In this document: piece after piece, positions 1 to 8,513 of the stretch
How positions within the stretch are numbered: position 1 is the first letter of the stretch
How the letters are laid out: the number at the start of each line of letters is the position of its first letter
The notes under the pieces: model-generated
Seen by the model: only the letters and a program-made list of their open reading frames with translations
Told to the model about the DNA's origin: nothing
Databases searched by the model: none
Made by a program: the position numbers and the translations under genes
Assembly (NCBI GenBank): GCA_964417935.1
Contig: CAYQKF010000063.1
Span: 1-29,038 of the forward strand
DNA length: 29,038 bases
DNA from: NIOZ-UU13 sp964417935
Lineage (GTDB): Bacteria > Planctomycetota > Phycisphaerae > Sedimentisphaerales > Anaerobacaceae
Reading direction: 5' to 3'

Positions 1-86
1 TATTGGCTCCGCTAAGGGTTAAAGAACAAAAATGAAATTAGACAGTACAAATAGTCAGAAAATAATCAATATAACGAGGTTGCGCA

Positions 87-461
87 ATGGCAAAGAAAAA
101 AAAGCTCATCAAAGGGCCGTGGTCATGGACGAAGGATGATATCAGGCTGCTTAAGAAATTGTACCCGCACGGAAACACAAGGAAGATAGCTGAGCGGCTT
201 AATCGGCCTTTGACAGCGGTCAGACAAAAAGCATACGATATCGGGATGAAAACCGAAGTGTACCAGTATTGGTCAAAAGAGGATATAAAGCTGCTTGAAA
301 AACTTTATCCGAATACAATAACGCAGGTGCTGGCCAAGCGACTTGGCCGTTCTGCCGGGTCGCTAAAAACCAAAGCACGCCAATTAGGGCTGAGAAAAAC
401 AGACAGCTATATCAAGGCTATCAAATCCCGTCCCCGAAAGCGACGCAAGAAAAAATCCTAA
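87..461 (+). CDS. Small tandem Myb/SANT-like helix-turn-helix protein
   Basis: A 124-aa basic protein with two similar DNA-binding-like repeats. Repeat 1 (about residues 11-55) begins with W-S-W-T-K-D-D and repeat 2 (about 60-103) with Y-W-S-K-E-D. Each continues LLKKLYP or LLEKLYP, then an IAERLNRP or LAKRLGRS helix and a K-A-x-x-[IL]-G ending. The spacing of aromatics and the recognition-helix pattern resemble Myb/SANT-like or phage-type HTH domains, so sequence-specific DNA binding is inferred. Both termini are rich in Lys/Arg (KKKK near the start, RKRRKKKS at the end), which fits nucleic-acid binding. The ATG at 87 is preceded by a GAGGT-type ribosome site. It lies upstream of a terminase-small-like gene on the same strand, separated by a repeat-filled gap of about 300 bp. 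The exact family is not recognised and the target is unknown. Confidence 0.6.
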   Translation: MAKKKKLIKGPWSWTKDDIRLLKKLYPHGNTRKIAERLNRPLTAVRQKAYDIGMKTEVYQYWSKEDIKLLEKLYPNTITQVLAKRLGRSAGSLKTKARQLGLRKTDSYIKAIKSRPRKRRKKKS

Positions 462-620
462 AGCACGAAATCCGAAACAAATTTAAATAACAAAAATTCA
501 AAATCCCAAACAGAGTGTTTTGAACATTTGAAATTCGGATTTTGATATTGTTTAGGATTTCGACCCGCCAGCGGCGGGTATCGATCGGAACCCAGCGTTG
601 CTGGGTCGAATTTCGGATTT
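462..620. repeat. Dispersed AAGCACGAAATYCG-type intergenic repeat
   Basis: The gap between the SANT-like and terS-like genes (462-771) is largely repeat DNA. It holds alternating AGCACGAAATCCG, GAAATTCGGATTT and GAATTTCGGATTT segments in both orientations. The same core, AGCACGAAATTCGGATTT, reappears at 25581-25598 just before mcsB, so it is dispersed rather than local. A double hairpin (563-606) sits inside this copy. No gene is supported here. Confidence 0.6.
563..606. repeat. Double triloop-hairpin element, intergenic copy
   Basis: Two adjacent perfect hairpins, each with a 7-bp stem and 3-nt loop. The first is ACCCGCC-AGC-GGCGGGT (563-579). After a 10-nt spacer the second is ACCCAGC-GTT-GCTGGGT (590-606). 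The same architecture with related sequence occurs inside the S9 peptidase gene at 21802-21841, which marks this as a mobile mini-element rather than a simple terminator. It is inserted within the AAGCACGAAAT repeat. Confidence 0.65.
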
Positions 621-771
621 AATAACATATTTGTTTGGAACTTATACAAAGAAAAGCACTCGCTCCACAGGAATTAGGAGGATTTTCTTGTCTAAACAGT
701 TTACGAGCGACAAGCCCGAACCATTCGAGGTGACCGAGCCGTTTATATCAGAGAAAGGAGCTAAGGAACAG

Positions 772-1206
772 ATGCCCAAAGCAAAGCAGTTGACTAAAAA
801 ACAGCTTGCGCTAATAGAGGATCTGTTCAGCGGCGAGCTCGATGAGCAAGCGGTTCTGGACAAGCATAATGTAAGCAGAAACCTCTATAACGAATGGCAG
901 AGTGACGATAATTTTGTTGAGCAGTTCGACAGGCGTATCGCCGGCGCCTATCGTCAAAGTGCTGCTTTGATTGCAAGGTACGCTCCCCTGGCGGCGGCAA
1001 AGCTGATTCAACTTACAGAATCCGAAAAAGCCGAGACCGCTCGCAAAGCTTGTTTGGATATAATCTCTATGCCAATAGCGACAGCCAATAAGAAAAGCCA
1101 CTCAGACGGTGAACCCCAACCTTCTGATACCCCGCAGCCCGCCTCACTTACCGAGCAGACCGCCAGCAGATTATTAGCCGTCCTTGCTGAAGAGAAAAAT
1201 GACTAA
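772..1206 (+). CDS. Terminase small subunit-like HTH protein (phBC6A51 type)
   Basis: A 144-aa protein. The N-terminal half (about residues 5-50) has a helix-turn-helix layout, LTKKQLALIEDLFSG followed by AVLDKHNVSRNLYNEW, as in terminase small subunits and phBC6A51-type HTH proteins that recognise packaging sites. The middle part is helical (AALIARYAPLAAAKL, then ETARKACLDII) and the C-terminus is Pro/Ser-rich and probably disordered. The ATG at 772 was chosen because an AAAGGAG site sits 11 nt upstream. The more upstream in-frame start at 598 falls inside a repeat hairpin and is unlikely. A terminase large subunit gene of matching type lies at 6902-8407 on the same strand, but a sulfatase, an FAD enzyme and a DUF2283-type gene come between them. 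The family assignment is by pattern only. Confidence 0.6.
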   Translation: MPKAKQLTKKQLALIEDLFSGELDEQAVLDKHNVSRNLYNEWQSDDNFVEQFDRRIAGAYRQSAALIARYAPLAAAKLIQLTESEKAETARKACLDIISMPIATANKKSHSDGEPQPSDTPQPASLTEQTASRLLAVLAEEKND

Positions 1207-1236
1207 CAGGCTATCTTTGTTAACGATTTGTCAGTG

Positions 1237-1295
1237 TTATTAAACTTTTCCACCAAAACTATAATAAGAATTCGCAAATGAAACTAAAGTATAAT
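1237..1295 (+). promoter_or_regulatory. Possible promoter(s) for the sulfatase
   Basis: Two perfect TATAAT hexamers lie 30 bp apart at 1260-1265 and 1290-1295, upstream of the sulfatase start. The first has a poor -35 candidate (TTATTA, 1237-1242) at 17-bp spacing. The AT-rich context makes chance matches likely. Confidence 0.35.
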
Positions 1296-1312
1296 AAAGT
1301 GTAATTTGGATT

Positions 1313-1325
1313 CCCGCCTTGCGGG
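1313..1325. repeat. Triloop mini-hairpin in the sulfatase leader
   Basis: CCCGC-CTT-GCGGG forms a 5-bp stem with a 3-nt loop, flanked by GGATT and GTTCC. It has the same triloop design as other mini-palindromes in the window (563-606, 21802-21841, 26977-26995). It lies 35 nt before the sulfatase ATG. Confidence 0.45.
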
Positions 1326-1360
1326 GTTCCTCTAATATCAACGAGGTAGGAGCAGAAAAT

Positions 1361-2770
1361 ATGAACAAATCCGACTACACAGGCAATTATCAGCTAAATC
1401 GCCGGAGTTTTCTAAGAACTGTGGGTACAGCAGCATCACTGGCAATCTCTGGCTGTGCATTGGCCAAAGAGCAAACAGCCCGCAGGCCGAATATACTTAT
1501 GATTCTTGTCGATGACCTCGGCTACGGCGACCTGTCCAGCTACGGCGCAAAGGATATGAAAACGCCCAACATTGACAAGCTCGTCGCATCCGGTATGCGG
1601 TTTGATAACTTTTACGCCAACTGTCCGGTCTGCTCGCCGACACGTGCATCACTGTTGAGTGGCCGATACCCTGACCTTGTTGGCGTTCCAGGCGTCATCC
1701 GCACACACCTGACAAACAACTGGGGCTATCTTGCTCCGCAGGTGTTGCTGCTGCCGAAGCTGCTAAATCGAGCCGGATACCACACCGCTATCGTTGGCAA
1801 GTGGCACCTCGGTTTGGAATCACCGAACACGCCAAACGAAAGAGGTTTTGACCACTTCCATGGTTTTCTCGGCGATATGATGGACGATTACTACAAGCAT
1901 CGGCGCCACGGCAACAATTATATGCGGCTCAATGATAAAGAAATTGATCCGAAAGGCCACGCTACAGATTTGTTCACGCAGTGGGCTGTTGATTATATTC
2001 ACCAGCGTTCAGGAGCCAGACAGCCGTTCTTTTTGTACCTTGCCTATAACGCACCGCACACGCCAATCCAGCCGCCAGCTGACTGGCTCCAGCGCATCAG
2101 GAACCGCCGGCCTGGCATCAGTGATAAACGTGTGAAGCTCATCACTCTAATCGAACATCTCGACGATGGTATCAGCAAGGTAATTACCGCTCTGAAAGAC
2201 TCCGGCTTAAGCAATAACACGCTCGTTATCTTCACTTCTGACAACGGCGGCCAACTCAGCGTTGGAGCCAACAACGGGCCTCTAAGAGCAGGTAAACAGG
2301 ATATGTACGAAGGTGGTATCCGCGTGCCGATGTGCACCGTATGGCCGAACAGAATATCACCCGGCTCACAAAGTAATCGCATCGCTCTGACTATGGACCT
2401 GTTCCCGACTATCTGCGAGGTAGCGGGCGCTGCTATAGCTCACAAGATTGATGGCCGAAGCATCCTGCCGACGTTACTCGGTAAGGACCGGCCTGAGGAG
2501 GACCGTTTCCTGTTCTGGGTGCGTCGTGAAGGAGGAAATTATGGCGGACGAGCCTATTACGCTGCACGCTACGGCGATTACAAGCTCGTCCAGAATAGTC
2601 CCTTTGAACCGTTGCAGCTTTACAACCTAAAAAACGACCCGAAAGAGCAGAAACCGTTAGGCAAGGCTAATCCGATGTATAAGAAACTCTTTACCGCTTT
2701 GCGCAACCATATTATTGAAGCAGGCGCTGTACCCTGGCAGAAATATCCAGTCAAACTAAACGGTTCTTAG
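1361..2770 (+). CDS. Tat-exported lipoprotein sulfatase (arylsulfatase A-like, S1 family)
   Basis: A 469-aa type I sulfatase that hydrolyses sulfate esters, probably on polysaccharides. The N-terminus has a twin-arginine motif, N-R-R-S-F-L-R (13-19), a hydrophobic stretch and a lipobox-like I-S-G-C (Cys32), so it is likely exported by Tat and lipid-anchored. The metal site D-D-L-G-Y-G-D (51-57) and the formylglycine signature C-S-P-T-R (Cys91) are intact, as is G-K-W-H-L-G (146-151). The C-terminal half carries the usual F-T-S-D-N-G-G metal-binding segment. An AGGAG 8 nt upstream supports the ATG at 1361; the TTG at 1319 lies on a mini-hairpin and would precede the signal peptide. Cys91 must be converted by a formylglycine-generating or anaerobic maturase enzyme, and none is encoded in this window. 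The neighbouring FAD oxidoreductase suggests a shared glycan-degradation role. The substrate cannot be read from the sequence. Confidence 0.93.
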   Translation: MNKSDYTGNYQLNRRSFLRTVGTAASLAISGCALAKEQTARRPNILMILVDDLGYGDLSSYGAKDMKTPNIDKLVASGMRFDNFYANCPVCSPTRASLLSGRYPDLVGVPGVIRTHLTNNWGYLAPQVLLLPKLLNRAGYHTAIVGKWHLGLESPNTPNERGFDHFHGFLGDMMDDYYKHRRHGNNYMRLNDKEIDPKGHATDLFTQWAVDYIHQRSGARQPFFLYLAYNAPHTPIQPPADWLQRIRNRRPGISDKRVKLITLIEHLDDGISKVITALKDSGLSNNTLVIFTSDNGGQLSVGANNGPLRAGKQDMYEGGIRVPMCTVWPNRISPGSQSNRIALTMDLFPTICEVAGAAIAHKIDGRSILPTLLGKDRPEEDRFLFWVRREGGNYGGRAYYAARYGDYKLVQNSPFEPLQLYNLKNDPKEQKPLGKANPMYKKLFTALRNHIIEAGAVPWQKYPVKLNGS

Positions 2771-2794
2771 CAATCTTGAAAAGTGAATATGCGA

Positions 2795-2960
2795 GCGAAG
2801 CTTGAGTCTTTGTCATGCTGAGCAAAGCGAAGCATCTGGCCAACGAAAGGAGTAGAGATTCTTCGGCTACGCCTCAGAATGGCAGGATTCCTCGTCATTC
2901 CTTCGCGGAGTTTATCCTCGAGCGCAGCGAAGGGCTAACGGATAAACTCTGCGAAGGATT
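2795..2960. repeat. Dispersed repeat with a 19-bp inverted repeat
   Basis: The sulfatase-FAD gap (2771-3020) contains the environmental-genome repeat type TGTCATGCTGAGCAAAGCGAAG ... GATTCTTCGGCTACGCCTCAGAATG. It is followed by an inverted repeat: left arm 2899-2917 (TCCTTCGCGGAGTTTATCC), right arm 2940-2958, with one mismatch in 19 and a 22-nt loop. Another copy of the TGTCATTCTGA / AGAATGACA repeat lies at 23650-23760. The hairpin could stop sulfatase transcription, but it has no clear U-tract. Confidence 0.65.
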
Positions 2961-3020
2961 TGGCCGATAAATAATGCTGTATGTCCAATGGTGTCGTTAA
3001 TAAAGGAGAGAACGTTAAAA

Positions 3021-6000
3021 ATGAAAAATAGAATCTCTATTTTCAGCACGCTGATATTTATAACTTTACTGCTGTCGTTTACCTCTTTAGCCGAGGCACA
3101 GACCATCCTTGTCGAAGCTGAGGGCTTTGAGAACCTCGGCGGCTGGGTTATTGACCAGCAGTTTATGGACCAGATGGGCTCGCCGTACCTTTTGGCTCAC
3201 GGTTTAGGTCAGCCGGTCAGGGATGCCACAACGTCGGTATCGTTCCCGGCTGCCGGAACATACCGCGTATGGGTGCGCACACGTGATTGGGCAGCTCCCT
3301 GGAAGGCACCGGGCGCCCCGGGCAAGTTCCTACTGTTCGTCGATGGCAAACCGCTCACAACCATCTTCGGCACCAAACGGGCTGACTGGCATTGGCAAGA
3401 TGGCGGGGTAGTCGAAATAACGAAAAAACAGACCACCATTGCATTACATGATTTGACCGGCTTTGAGGGCCGATGCGATGCGATTGTCTTTACCACTGAT
3501 ACCGGTTTTACTCCGCCAAATGCCGGCGAGCAGATGGCTGCCTTTCGCCGAAAGGCACTCGGCTTACCTGATGAGCCAAAAGACGCCGGCAATTTTGACC
3601 TGGTCGTGGTCGGCGGCGGAATAGCAGGAACCTGCACAGCCGTCTCGGCGGCAAGACTCGGGCTGCAGGTAGCGCTGATACAGAACCGTCCCGTACTGGG
3701 CGGTAACAACAGCTCAGAAGTCCGCGTCCATCTTGGAGGCGAGATTAACCTTCCGCCTTATCAGGCTATAGGCAGCATCGTCAGAGAGCTCGACTCCGGA
3801 CACCAGGGAAATGCAAGGCCGGCTTCGTTCTATGACGATGACAGGAAGATGAGCATCGTACAGGCAGAGAAAAATATTCATCTTTTTGTTAATATGCATG
3901 CGTTCAAGGTTCAGATGCAAGGCGATCGTATCGTTGCGGTCATCGCCAAACACATCATAAACGGCAGCGAGTTACGTTTCCGCGCTCCCCTGTTCGCAGA
4001 TTGCACCGGTGATGGTACCATCGGCTATCTGGCCGGCGCTGATTACCGTATGGGACGAGAAGGCAAAAACCAAACCAGCGAATCTATGGCGCCGGAAGAG
4101 CCCGACAGGATGACTATGGGCACATCTGTAATGTGGTATTCGACACAAACCAAGAAGCCAACAAGATTTCCGAATTGCCCCTGGGCTCTGCAGTTCACCG
4201 AGGAAAGTTGTCAGAATGCCACCAGAGGCGACTGGAACTGGGAAACCGGATTGAACCGTGACCAGATTACAGAATTTGAGTATATCCGCGATTACGCCTT
4301 TCGGGCCATTTATGGCAACTGGGCCTTTCAGAAAAACCTCAGTCGCAATAAAGACAAATACGCCAAACTAAAGCTCGACTGGGTGGCATACATCGGCGGC
4401 AAACGTGAATCCCGTCGATTGCTCGGCGATTTAATACTGCAACAGCAGAACATCCAAAGACGAAAAAGATTCCCTGATGCCTTTGTAACCGCCACTTGGT
4501 CGATAGACCTGCACTACCCTGACCCGAAAAACTCCAAATATTTCCCGGGCGAAGAATTCCGTACCATCTGCACACAACCAAAAATCAAGCCGTATCCGAT
4601 ACCGTACCGCTGCCTGTATTCACGCAATATCGGAAATCTGATGATGGCCGGTCGATGCATCAGCGTTACCCACGTGGCGTTAGGTACGGTCCGCGTGATG
4701 CGCACCTGTGGTATGATGGGCGAGCTTATCGGTATGGCTGCCTCGCTGTGCAAAAAGTACAACACCAACCCGCGAGGCGTTTATCAGCACCACTTAGCAA
4801 AGCTCAAACAATTGGCAATACACGGCGTCGGAAAGCTCAACGAAACAAACGATGAAGTTTTTGAGAAGGCTGCTCAGAACGGACAGCTTGCCAATGAAGG
4901 TTTTGTTCGCTGCCGAAATTTCGTAAAAGGCTGGCTCCAGCATGCAGACCCTAAAACACGCCTCATACCCAGAAATTTAGACCGAGACAAGGATATCTGG
5001 AACGCTCAAGACAGCGCCGCAGACAATTACCCTTTTATGGTGCTTACCGCAGCTATCACCGACCAGTCCCTTTTCCAGGGACGAATGCTCGATATGCTTC
5101 GTGCCGAAACCATACTTACATCCCGCATCGCAAACCTGCCCGACACATACTCTTTTTCCAAGCAGGACTTCCGGCATCAGAAGCCCGACATGGCTCGTAT
5201 CATCTTCGGATCATCGGAATATATCAAAGACGGCCTGCTGCCACTTACAGAATGGCTCGGCCCAAGCCCCTGGTCAAAACGTATGATAAAAATACTTGAC
5301 GATATCTGGGAGCGAGCGCCAATTGAAACCCAATACGGAAGAATCGTTTCAACCAACCAGGAAATCAATGGCGAAATGCTCCAGAGCTTATCTCGTATCT
5401 ACTGGATGACCGGCGAAAAGAAATACCTGTATTGGGCGCTCAGGCTTGGGGACTATTATTTGTTGGACAGACATCATCCTACAAAGAACGAAAGCCGGCT
5501 CCGACTGCGGGACCACGGTTGTGAAATTGTATCAGGCTTGTGCGAGCTGTACGCGACGGTTCATTTTGCTCTGCCGACCAAAAAACTCGCATACCAGAAA
5601 CCCATTCACGAAATGCTCGACCGCATCCTTCAAGTCGGCCGAAATGAGCACGGCCTGTTCTACAACTCCATTAATCCCAAAACAGGCTGGCACGATAAAG
5701 GCTTGACCGACACCTGGGGTTATACCCTGAACGGTTATTATACAGTGTATCTTATAGATAAGACCGATGCTTACCGCCAGGCCGTTCGCACAGCACTTAT
5801 CAACCTGAATAATTACTACAACTTCAGGAATTATAAGTGGGGAGGCTCAGACGACTATGCGGATTCAATCGAAAGCGCCATTAACCTTTACAATCGTGAA
5901 CCCATTCCCTCGGCCGCTCAGTGGATGGATGGCGAAATAAAGATTATGTGGAACATGCAAAAAAACAACGGCATCATTGAAGGATGGCACGGCGACGGCA

Positions 6001-6395
6001 ACTTCGCCAGAACCACAATTATGTACTGCCTCTGGAAAACAAAAGGCCTGACTATCCAACCCTGGCGAGATGACGTCATTTTGGGAGCCGTCCAGGATGA
6101 CGATGTTCTCAAAATAACTATCAGCGCCAAGAGAGACTGGAAGGGAAAAATTATCTTTGACAGCCCGCGCCATCAAACGATTATGAACATGCCTCTTGAC
6201 TGGCCGAGAATCAATCAGTTCCCGGAATGGTTTACCGCCAAAAACCAAACACGTTATGCTGTTCACGACCTGATATACAGCTCGAAAAAAATATATACAG
6301 GCAGTCAATTACAGGAAGGTCTCACAATACATCTGGAGCGGGGCTCTGAACGCTGCCTGTTGGTGCAGACTTTGGCGAGCTCAGTCGAGCCGTAG
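3021..6395 (+). CDS. Secreted FAD-dependent oxidoreductase with N-terminal beta-rich and C-terminal toroid-like domains
   Basis: A 1124-aa protein. It has a Sec signal peptide (1-27, ending A-E-A-Q). A beta-rich N-terminal module (about 28-165, with F-P-A-A-G-T-Y-R-V-W-V-R) resembles carbohydrate-binding or NPCBM-like accessory domains. An FAD_oxidored-type domain follows from about 193, where V-V-V-G-G-G-I-A-G-T is the dinucleotide-binding motif and P-V-L-G-G-N-N-S-S-E-V-R is the family signature. The last 450 residues or so are Trp/Tyr-rich and helical and look like an alpha/alpha toroid of glycan-active enzymes. The ATG at 3021 is preceded by AAAGGAG; an upstream alternative at 2988 would put extra residues before the signal peptide. 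Proteins of this type are common beside sulfatases in Planctomycetota and Bacteroidota, but their substrate is generally unknown. The last nine codons (6366-6392) lie in a dispersed repeat that also occurs inside the queD-like gene, so the natural C-terminus may have been replaced. Confidence 0.85.
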   Translation: MKNRISIFSTLIFITLLLSFTSLAEAQTILVEAEGFENLGGWVIDQQFMDQMGSPYLLAHGLGQPVRDATTSVSFPAAGTYRVWVRTRDWAAPWKAPGAPGKFLLFVDGKPLTTIFGTKRADWHWQDGGVVEITKKQTTIALHDLTGFEGRCDAIVFTTDTGFTPPNAGEQMAAFRRKALGLPDEPKDAGNFDLVVVGGGIAGTCTAVSAARLGLQVALIQNRPVLGGNNSSEVRVHLGGEINLPPYQAIGSIVRELDSGHQGNARPASFYDDDRKMSIVQAEKNIHLFVNMHAFKVQMQGDRIVAVIAKHIINGSELRFRAPLFADCTGDGTIGYLAGADYRMGREGKNQTSESMAPEEPDRMTMGTSVMWYSTQTKKPTRFPNCPWALQFTEESCQNATRGDWNWETGLNRDQITEFEYIRDYAFRAIYGNWAFQKNLSRNKDKYAKLKLDWVAYIGGKRESRRLLGDLILQQQNIQRRKRFPDAFVTATWSIDLHYPDPKNSKYFPGEEFRTICTQPKIKPYPIPYRCLYSRNIGNLMMAGRCISVTHVALGTVRVMRTCGMMGELIGMAASLCKKYNTNPRGVYQHHLAKLKQLAIHGVGKLNETNDEVFEKAAQNGQLANEGFVRCRNFVKGWLQHADPKTRLIPRNLDRDKDIWNAQDSAADNYPFMVLTAAITDQSLFQGRMLDMLRAETILTSRIANLPDTYSFSKQDFRHQKPDMARIIFGSSEYIKDGLLPLTEWLGPSPWSKRMIKILDDIWERAPIETQYGRIVSTNQEINGEMLQSLSRIYWMTGEKKYLYWALRLGDYYLLDRHHPTKNESRLRLRDHGCEIVSGLCELYATVHFALPTKKLAYQKPIHEMLDRILQVGRNEHGLFYNSINPKTGWHDKGLTDTWGYTLNGYYTVYLIDKTDAYRQAVRTALINLNNYYNFRNYKWGGSDDYADSIESAINLYNREPIPSAAQWMDGEIKIMWNMQKNNGIIEGWHGDGNFARTTIMYCLWKTKGLTIQPWRDDVILGAVQDDDVLKITISAKRDWKGKIIFDSPRHQTIMNMPLDWPRINQFPEWFTAKNQTRYAVHDLIYSSKKIYTGSQLQEGLTIHLERGSERCLLVQTLASSVEP
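6366..6392 (+). repeat. 27-nt dispersed repeat forming the C-terminus of the FAD enzyme
   Basis: CAGACTTTGGCGAGCTCAGT followed by CGAGCCG, just before the TAG stop, encodes Q-T-L-A-S-S-V-E-P. The copy at 24750-24776 inside the queD-like gene matches 25 of 27 bases and is read in the same frame (Q-T-S-A-S-S-V-E-S). It contains a GAGCTC core with partly complementary GACT and AGTC flanks. Confidence 0.75.
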
Positions 6396-6468
6396 CGGAA
6401 TGATATGCCGGAAAATGAATAAGAACCGTATATCCAAGCAGAAGAAAACGCCAAAAGGGGAAATTAGT

Positions 6469-6807
6469 ATGGCCAGCAAAAAAATAAGTATAAAACACAG
6501 CTACGATAAAGACGCTGACGTGTTGTATGTTCGCTTCGGGACTGACCAAGAGCCTACTTTCGTTGAGAACGTTGATGATTGTCTGCTGCTCGAAATCGGG
6601 TGGTTTAGCATGCTGCCAAAAGGATTTCGCATATTGGGGCCTAAATATCATAACATAGAATCAATTAACACGACTATGATAGTAAGACAAATCAAGAAAC
6701 AAGTACGTGAACTTATGGAAGACAGGCGTAGGGCTATTAAAGAACAAGAACCTGTTTTTACTAATTTTTGCAATACCCTTCCGAATATTTTAGCATCTGC
6801 ACACTGA
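6469..6807 (+). CDS. DUF2283-like small protein
   Basis: A 112-aa protein. The N-terminal part (residues 5-65) follows the DUF2283 pattern: I-K-H-S-Y-D-K-D-A-D-V-L-Y-V-R-F, then a V-E-N-V-D-D-C-L-L-L-E-I stretch and a G-F-R-I-L-G-P turn. The C-terminal half is helical and charged (about 70-95) and looks lineage-specific. DUF2283 proteins are small, of unknown function, and often lie near mobile or toxin-antitoxin genes. The ATG at 6469 follows an AAAAGGGG site with 8-nt spacing; the earlier in-frame codon at 6400 has no such signal. It lies between the FAD enzyme and the terminase large subunit, and may belong to the same transcription unit as the latter. Confidence 0.7.
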   Translation: MASKKISIKHSYDKDADVLYVRFGTDQEPTFVENVDDCLLLEIGWFSMLPKGFRILGPKYHNIESINTTMIVRQIKKQVRELMEDRRRAIKEQEPVFTNFCNTLPNILASAH

Positions 6808-6901
6808 AAATAGATAACTTCGCTACAGAGCCACGACTGTAAGAGTGGTAATTCCTGAATTCTTAATTCTGCATTCTCAATTCTCATCCAGGGGTATAAT
6901 A

Positions 6902-8407
6902 ATGACAGAACTGAGCAAGGGCGGTTCGCGAACCGCCTCTAAAACTTCCAGAGACATCGAAAAGGCAACTCACATTTACTCTGAGCTTCGGCGGACTCGA
7001 CCGAGCACAAAGCGAGACCTTAAAAATTACGTCAAGGTCTTTCTCGGCATCGACGTTCCAGAGGTGAAAATTTGCCCGGAACATAATAGCCCAATGGATT
7101 ATCTCTGGCACAGCTTCTCCGTTGATTTCACTGGCCAGGCAAAAGCTAATGCCGATGCAGTAATCTGGGCCAACCGTGCCGGCGGCAAGACTGAACTGGC
7201 CGCCGTCGCCACACTTCTGGACTGTCTCTTTAAACCAAACTGTCAGGTCAGAATACTCGGCGGCTCAGGTGAGCAGGCCGGCAGGATGTACGAATACCTG
7301 ACCGGCTTTCTACGCAACGGCTTCGAGCAGTTTTTAGCCGGACCTGCGCTCAAAGCGAAATGCTGCTTTACCAATGGTTCGGCAGTTGAAGTCCTTACGC
7401 AATCAGCAACCAGTGTCCGCGGCCAGCACATTCAAAAGCTCCGTTGTGATGAGCTTGAGCTTTTCGATGAGGATGTTTTCGCAGCCGCCAAGTTCACCAC
7501 ACAAAGCACCGAAAACCTTACAGCAGCTATGGAGCTAATCAGCACAATGCATCGGCCTTACGGCTTAATGCAAAAAGTAGTTTCCTCTGCACCGAAGTTC
7601 GGCACACCCATCTTCAAATGGTGTATATGGGAAGTGATTGAAAAGTGTACCGATAGGAACTGCTCACAGTGTCCTTTATGGGATGATTGTCAGGGTAAAG
7701 CTAAAGCAGCCAATGGTTACCTGAAAATCGACGATTGCATAACGCAGATGCGTCGAGCCAGCAGAGCCGGATGGGAGGCTGAGATGCTTTGCAAAAGACC
7801 TTCGCTGGAGAATGTAGTCTTCAATGAGTTCGACCCAGCCATACATGTTCAACCGATTGATTACGACCCAAATCTTCCGCTTTACCGCGCACTTGATTTT
7901 GGATTTGTAAATCCTTTTGTGTGTTTGTGGATTCAGGTAGATGGCGCCGGCGTCGTACGCGTAATAGATGAATATGTCCGCAGCAGAGCAACTATTGATG
8001 TGCACGCCGATGAGATTAAGAGCCGAACGCTGGCCCCCGAAGAGCAGGTGGCAGCTACATTTTGCGACCCGGCGGGCGCCGGTGTAAATGATGTTACCGG
8101 TACAAGTGTCGTTCGAGAGTTGCGGGCGATGGGAATAATGGTGCGATTCAAACGAAGTGGGATTCTGGAGGGCATTGAGCTTATTCGCCGGGCGATCCGC
8201 TCCGGCGACGGCCAAAGCAAGCTTATAATCTCGCCGAGATGCCAGCGTCTCATAGAGGCGATGGAGTGCTATCACTATCCGCAGTTTGGCGGCGCAGCCG
8301 GCGAATTACCACTCAAAGACGGCCTATACGACCACCCCATCGACGCCCTGCGATACTTCTTCGTAAACCACAACCGCCCCACAAAAACCACAACCAGAAG
8401 ATATTAG
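6902..8407 (+). CDS. Phage-type terminase large subunit (intact ATPase and nuclease motifs)
   Basis: A 501-aa two-domain packaging motor. The ATPase part has a Walker A-like A-N-R-A-G-G-K-T (90-97), a Walker B-like K-L-R-C-D-E-L-E-L-F (179-188) and a coupling-type segment E-L-I-S-T-M-H-R-P (211-219). A Cys cluster (C249, C254, C257, C263) may bind zinc. The RNase H-like nuclease part has L-D-F-G-F-V-N-P (D332), F-C-D-P-A-G (D389) and H-P-I-D-A-L-R-Y (D481), a complete acidic triad. The ATG at 6902 follows CAGGGGTATAATA; an in-frame GTG at 6845 lacks a site. In a phage it would cut concatemers and pump DNA into the prohead. Here no portal, protease, capsid or tail genes follow, so it is either a prophage remnant kept in frame or has been co-opted. 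It is not visibly damaged. Confidence 0.82.
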   Translation: MTELSKGGSRTASKTSRDIEKATHIYSELRRTRPSTKRDLKNYVKVFLGIDVPEVKICPEHNSPMDYLWHSFSVDFTGQAKANADAVIWANRAGGKTELAAVATLLDCLFKPNCQVRILGGSGEQAGRMYEYLTGFLRNGFEQFLAGPALKAKCCFTNGSAVEVLTQSATSVRGQHIQKLRCDELELFDEDVFAAAKFTTQSTENLTAAMELISTMHRPYGLMQKVVSSAPKFGTPIFKWCIWEVIEKCTDRNCSQCPLWDDCQGKAKAANGYLKIDDCITQMRRASRAGWEAEMLCKRPSLENVVFNEFDPAIHVQPIDYDPNLPLYRALDFGFVNPFVCLWIQVDGAGVVRVIDEYVRSRATIDVHADEIKSRTLAPEEQVAATFCDPAGAGVNDVTGTSVVRELRAMGIMVRFKRSGILEGIELIRRAIRSGDGQSKLIISPRCQRLIEAMECYHYPQFGGAAGELPLKDGLYDHPIDALRYFFVNHNRPTKTTTRRY

Positions 8408-8513
8408 CTGTGCTAGAATTCGCAAAAAAATCGGGAAAATCACAAAAATATCAAAAAAAATCCAGATAAAATCTTTTTTTCAGAACAAATTCGGCACATT
8501 TAGTCGAATTGTA

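Noticed and set aside
598..771. Longer N-terminus for the terS-like protein
   Set aside because: The frame starts inside a repeat hairpin; the ATG at 772 has a good ribosome site and starts the recognisable domain.
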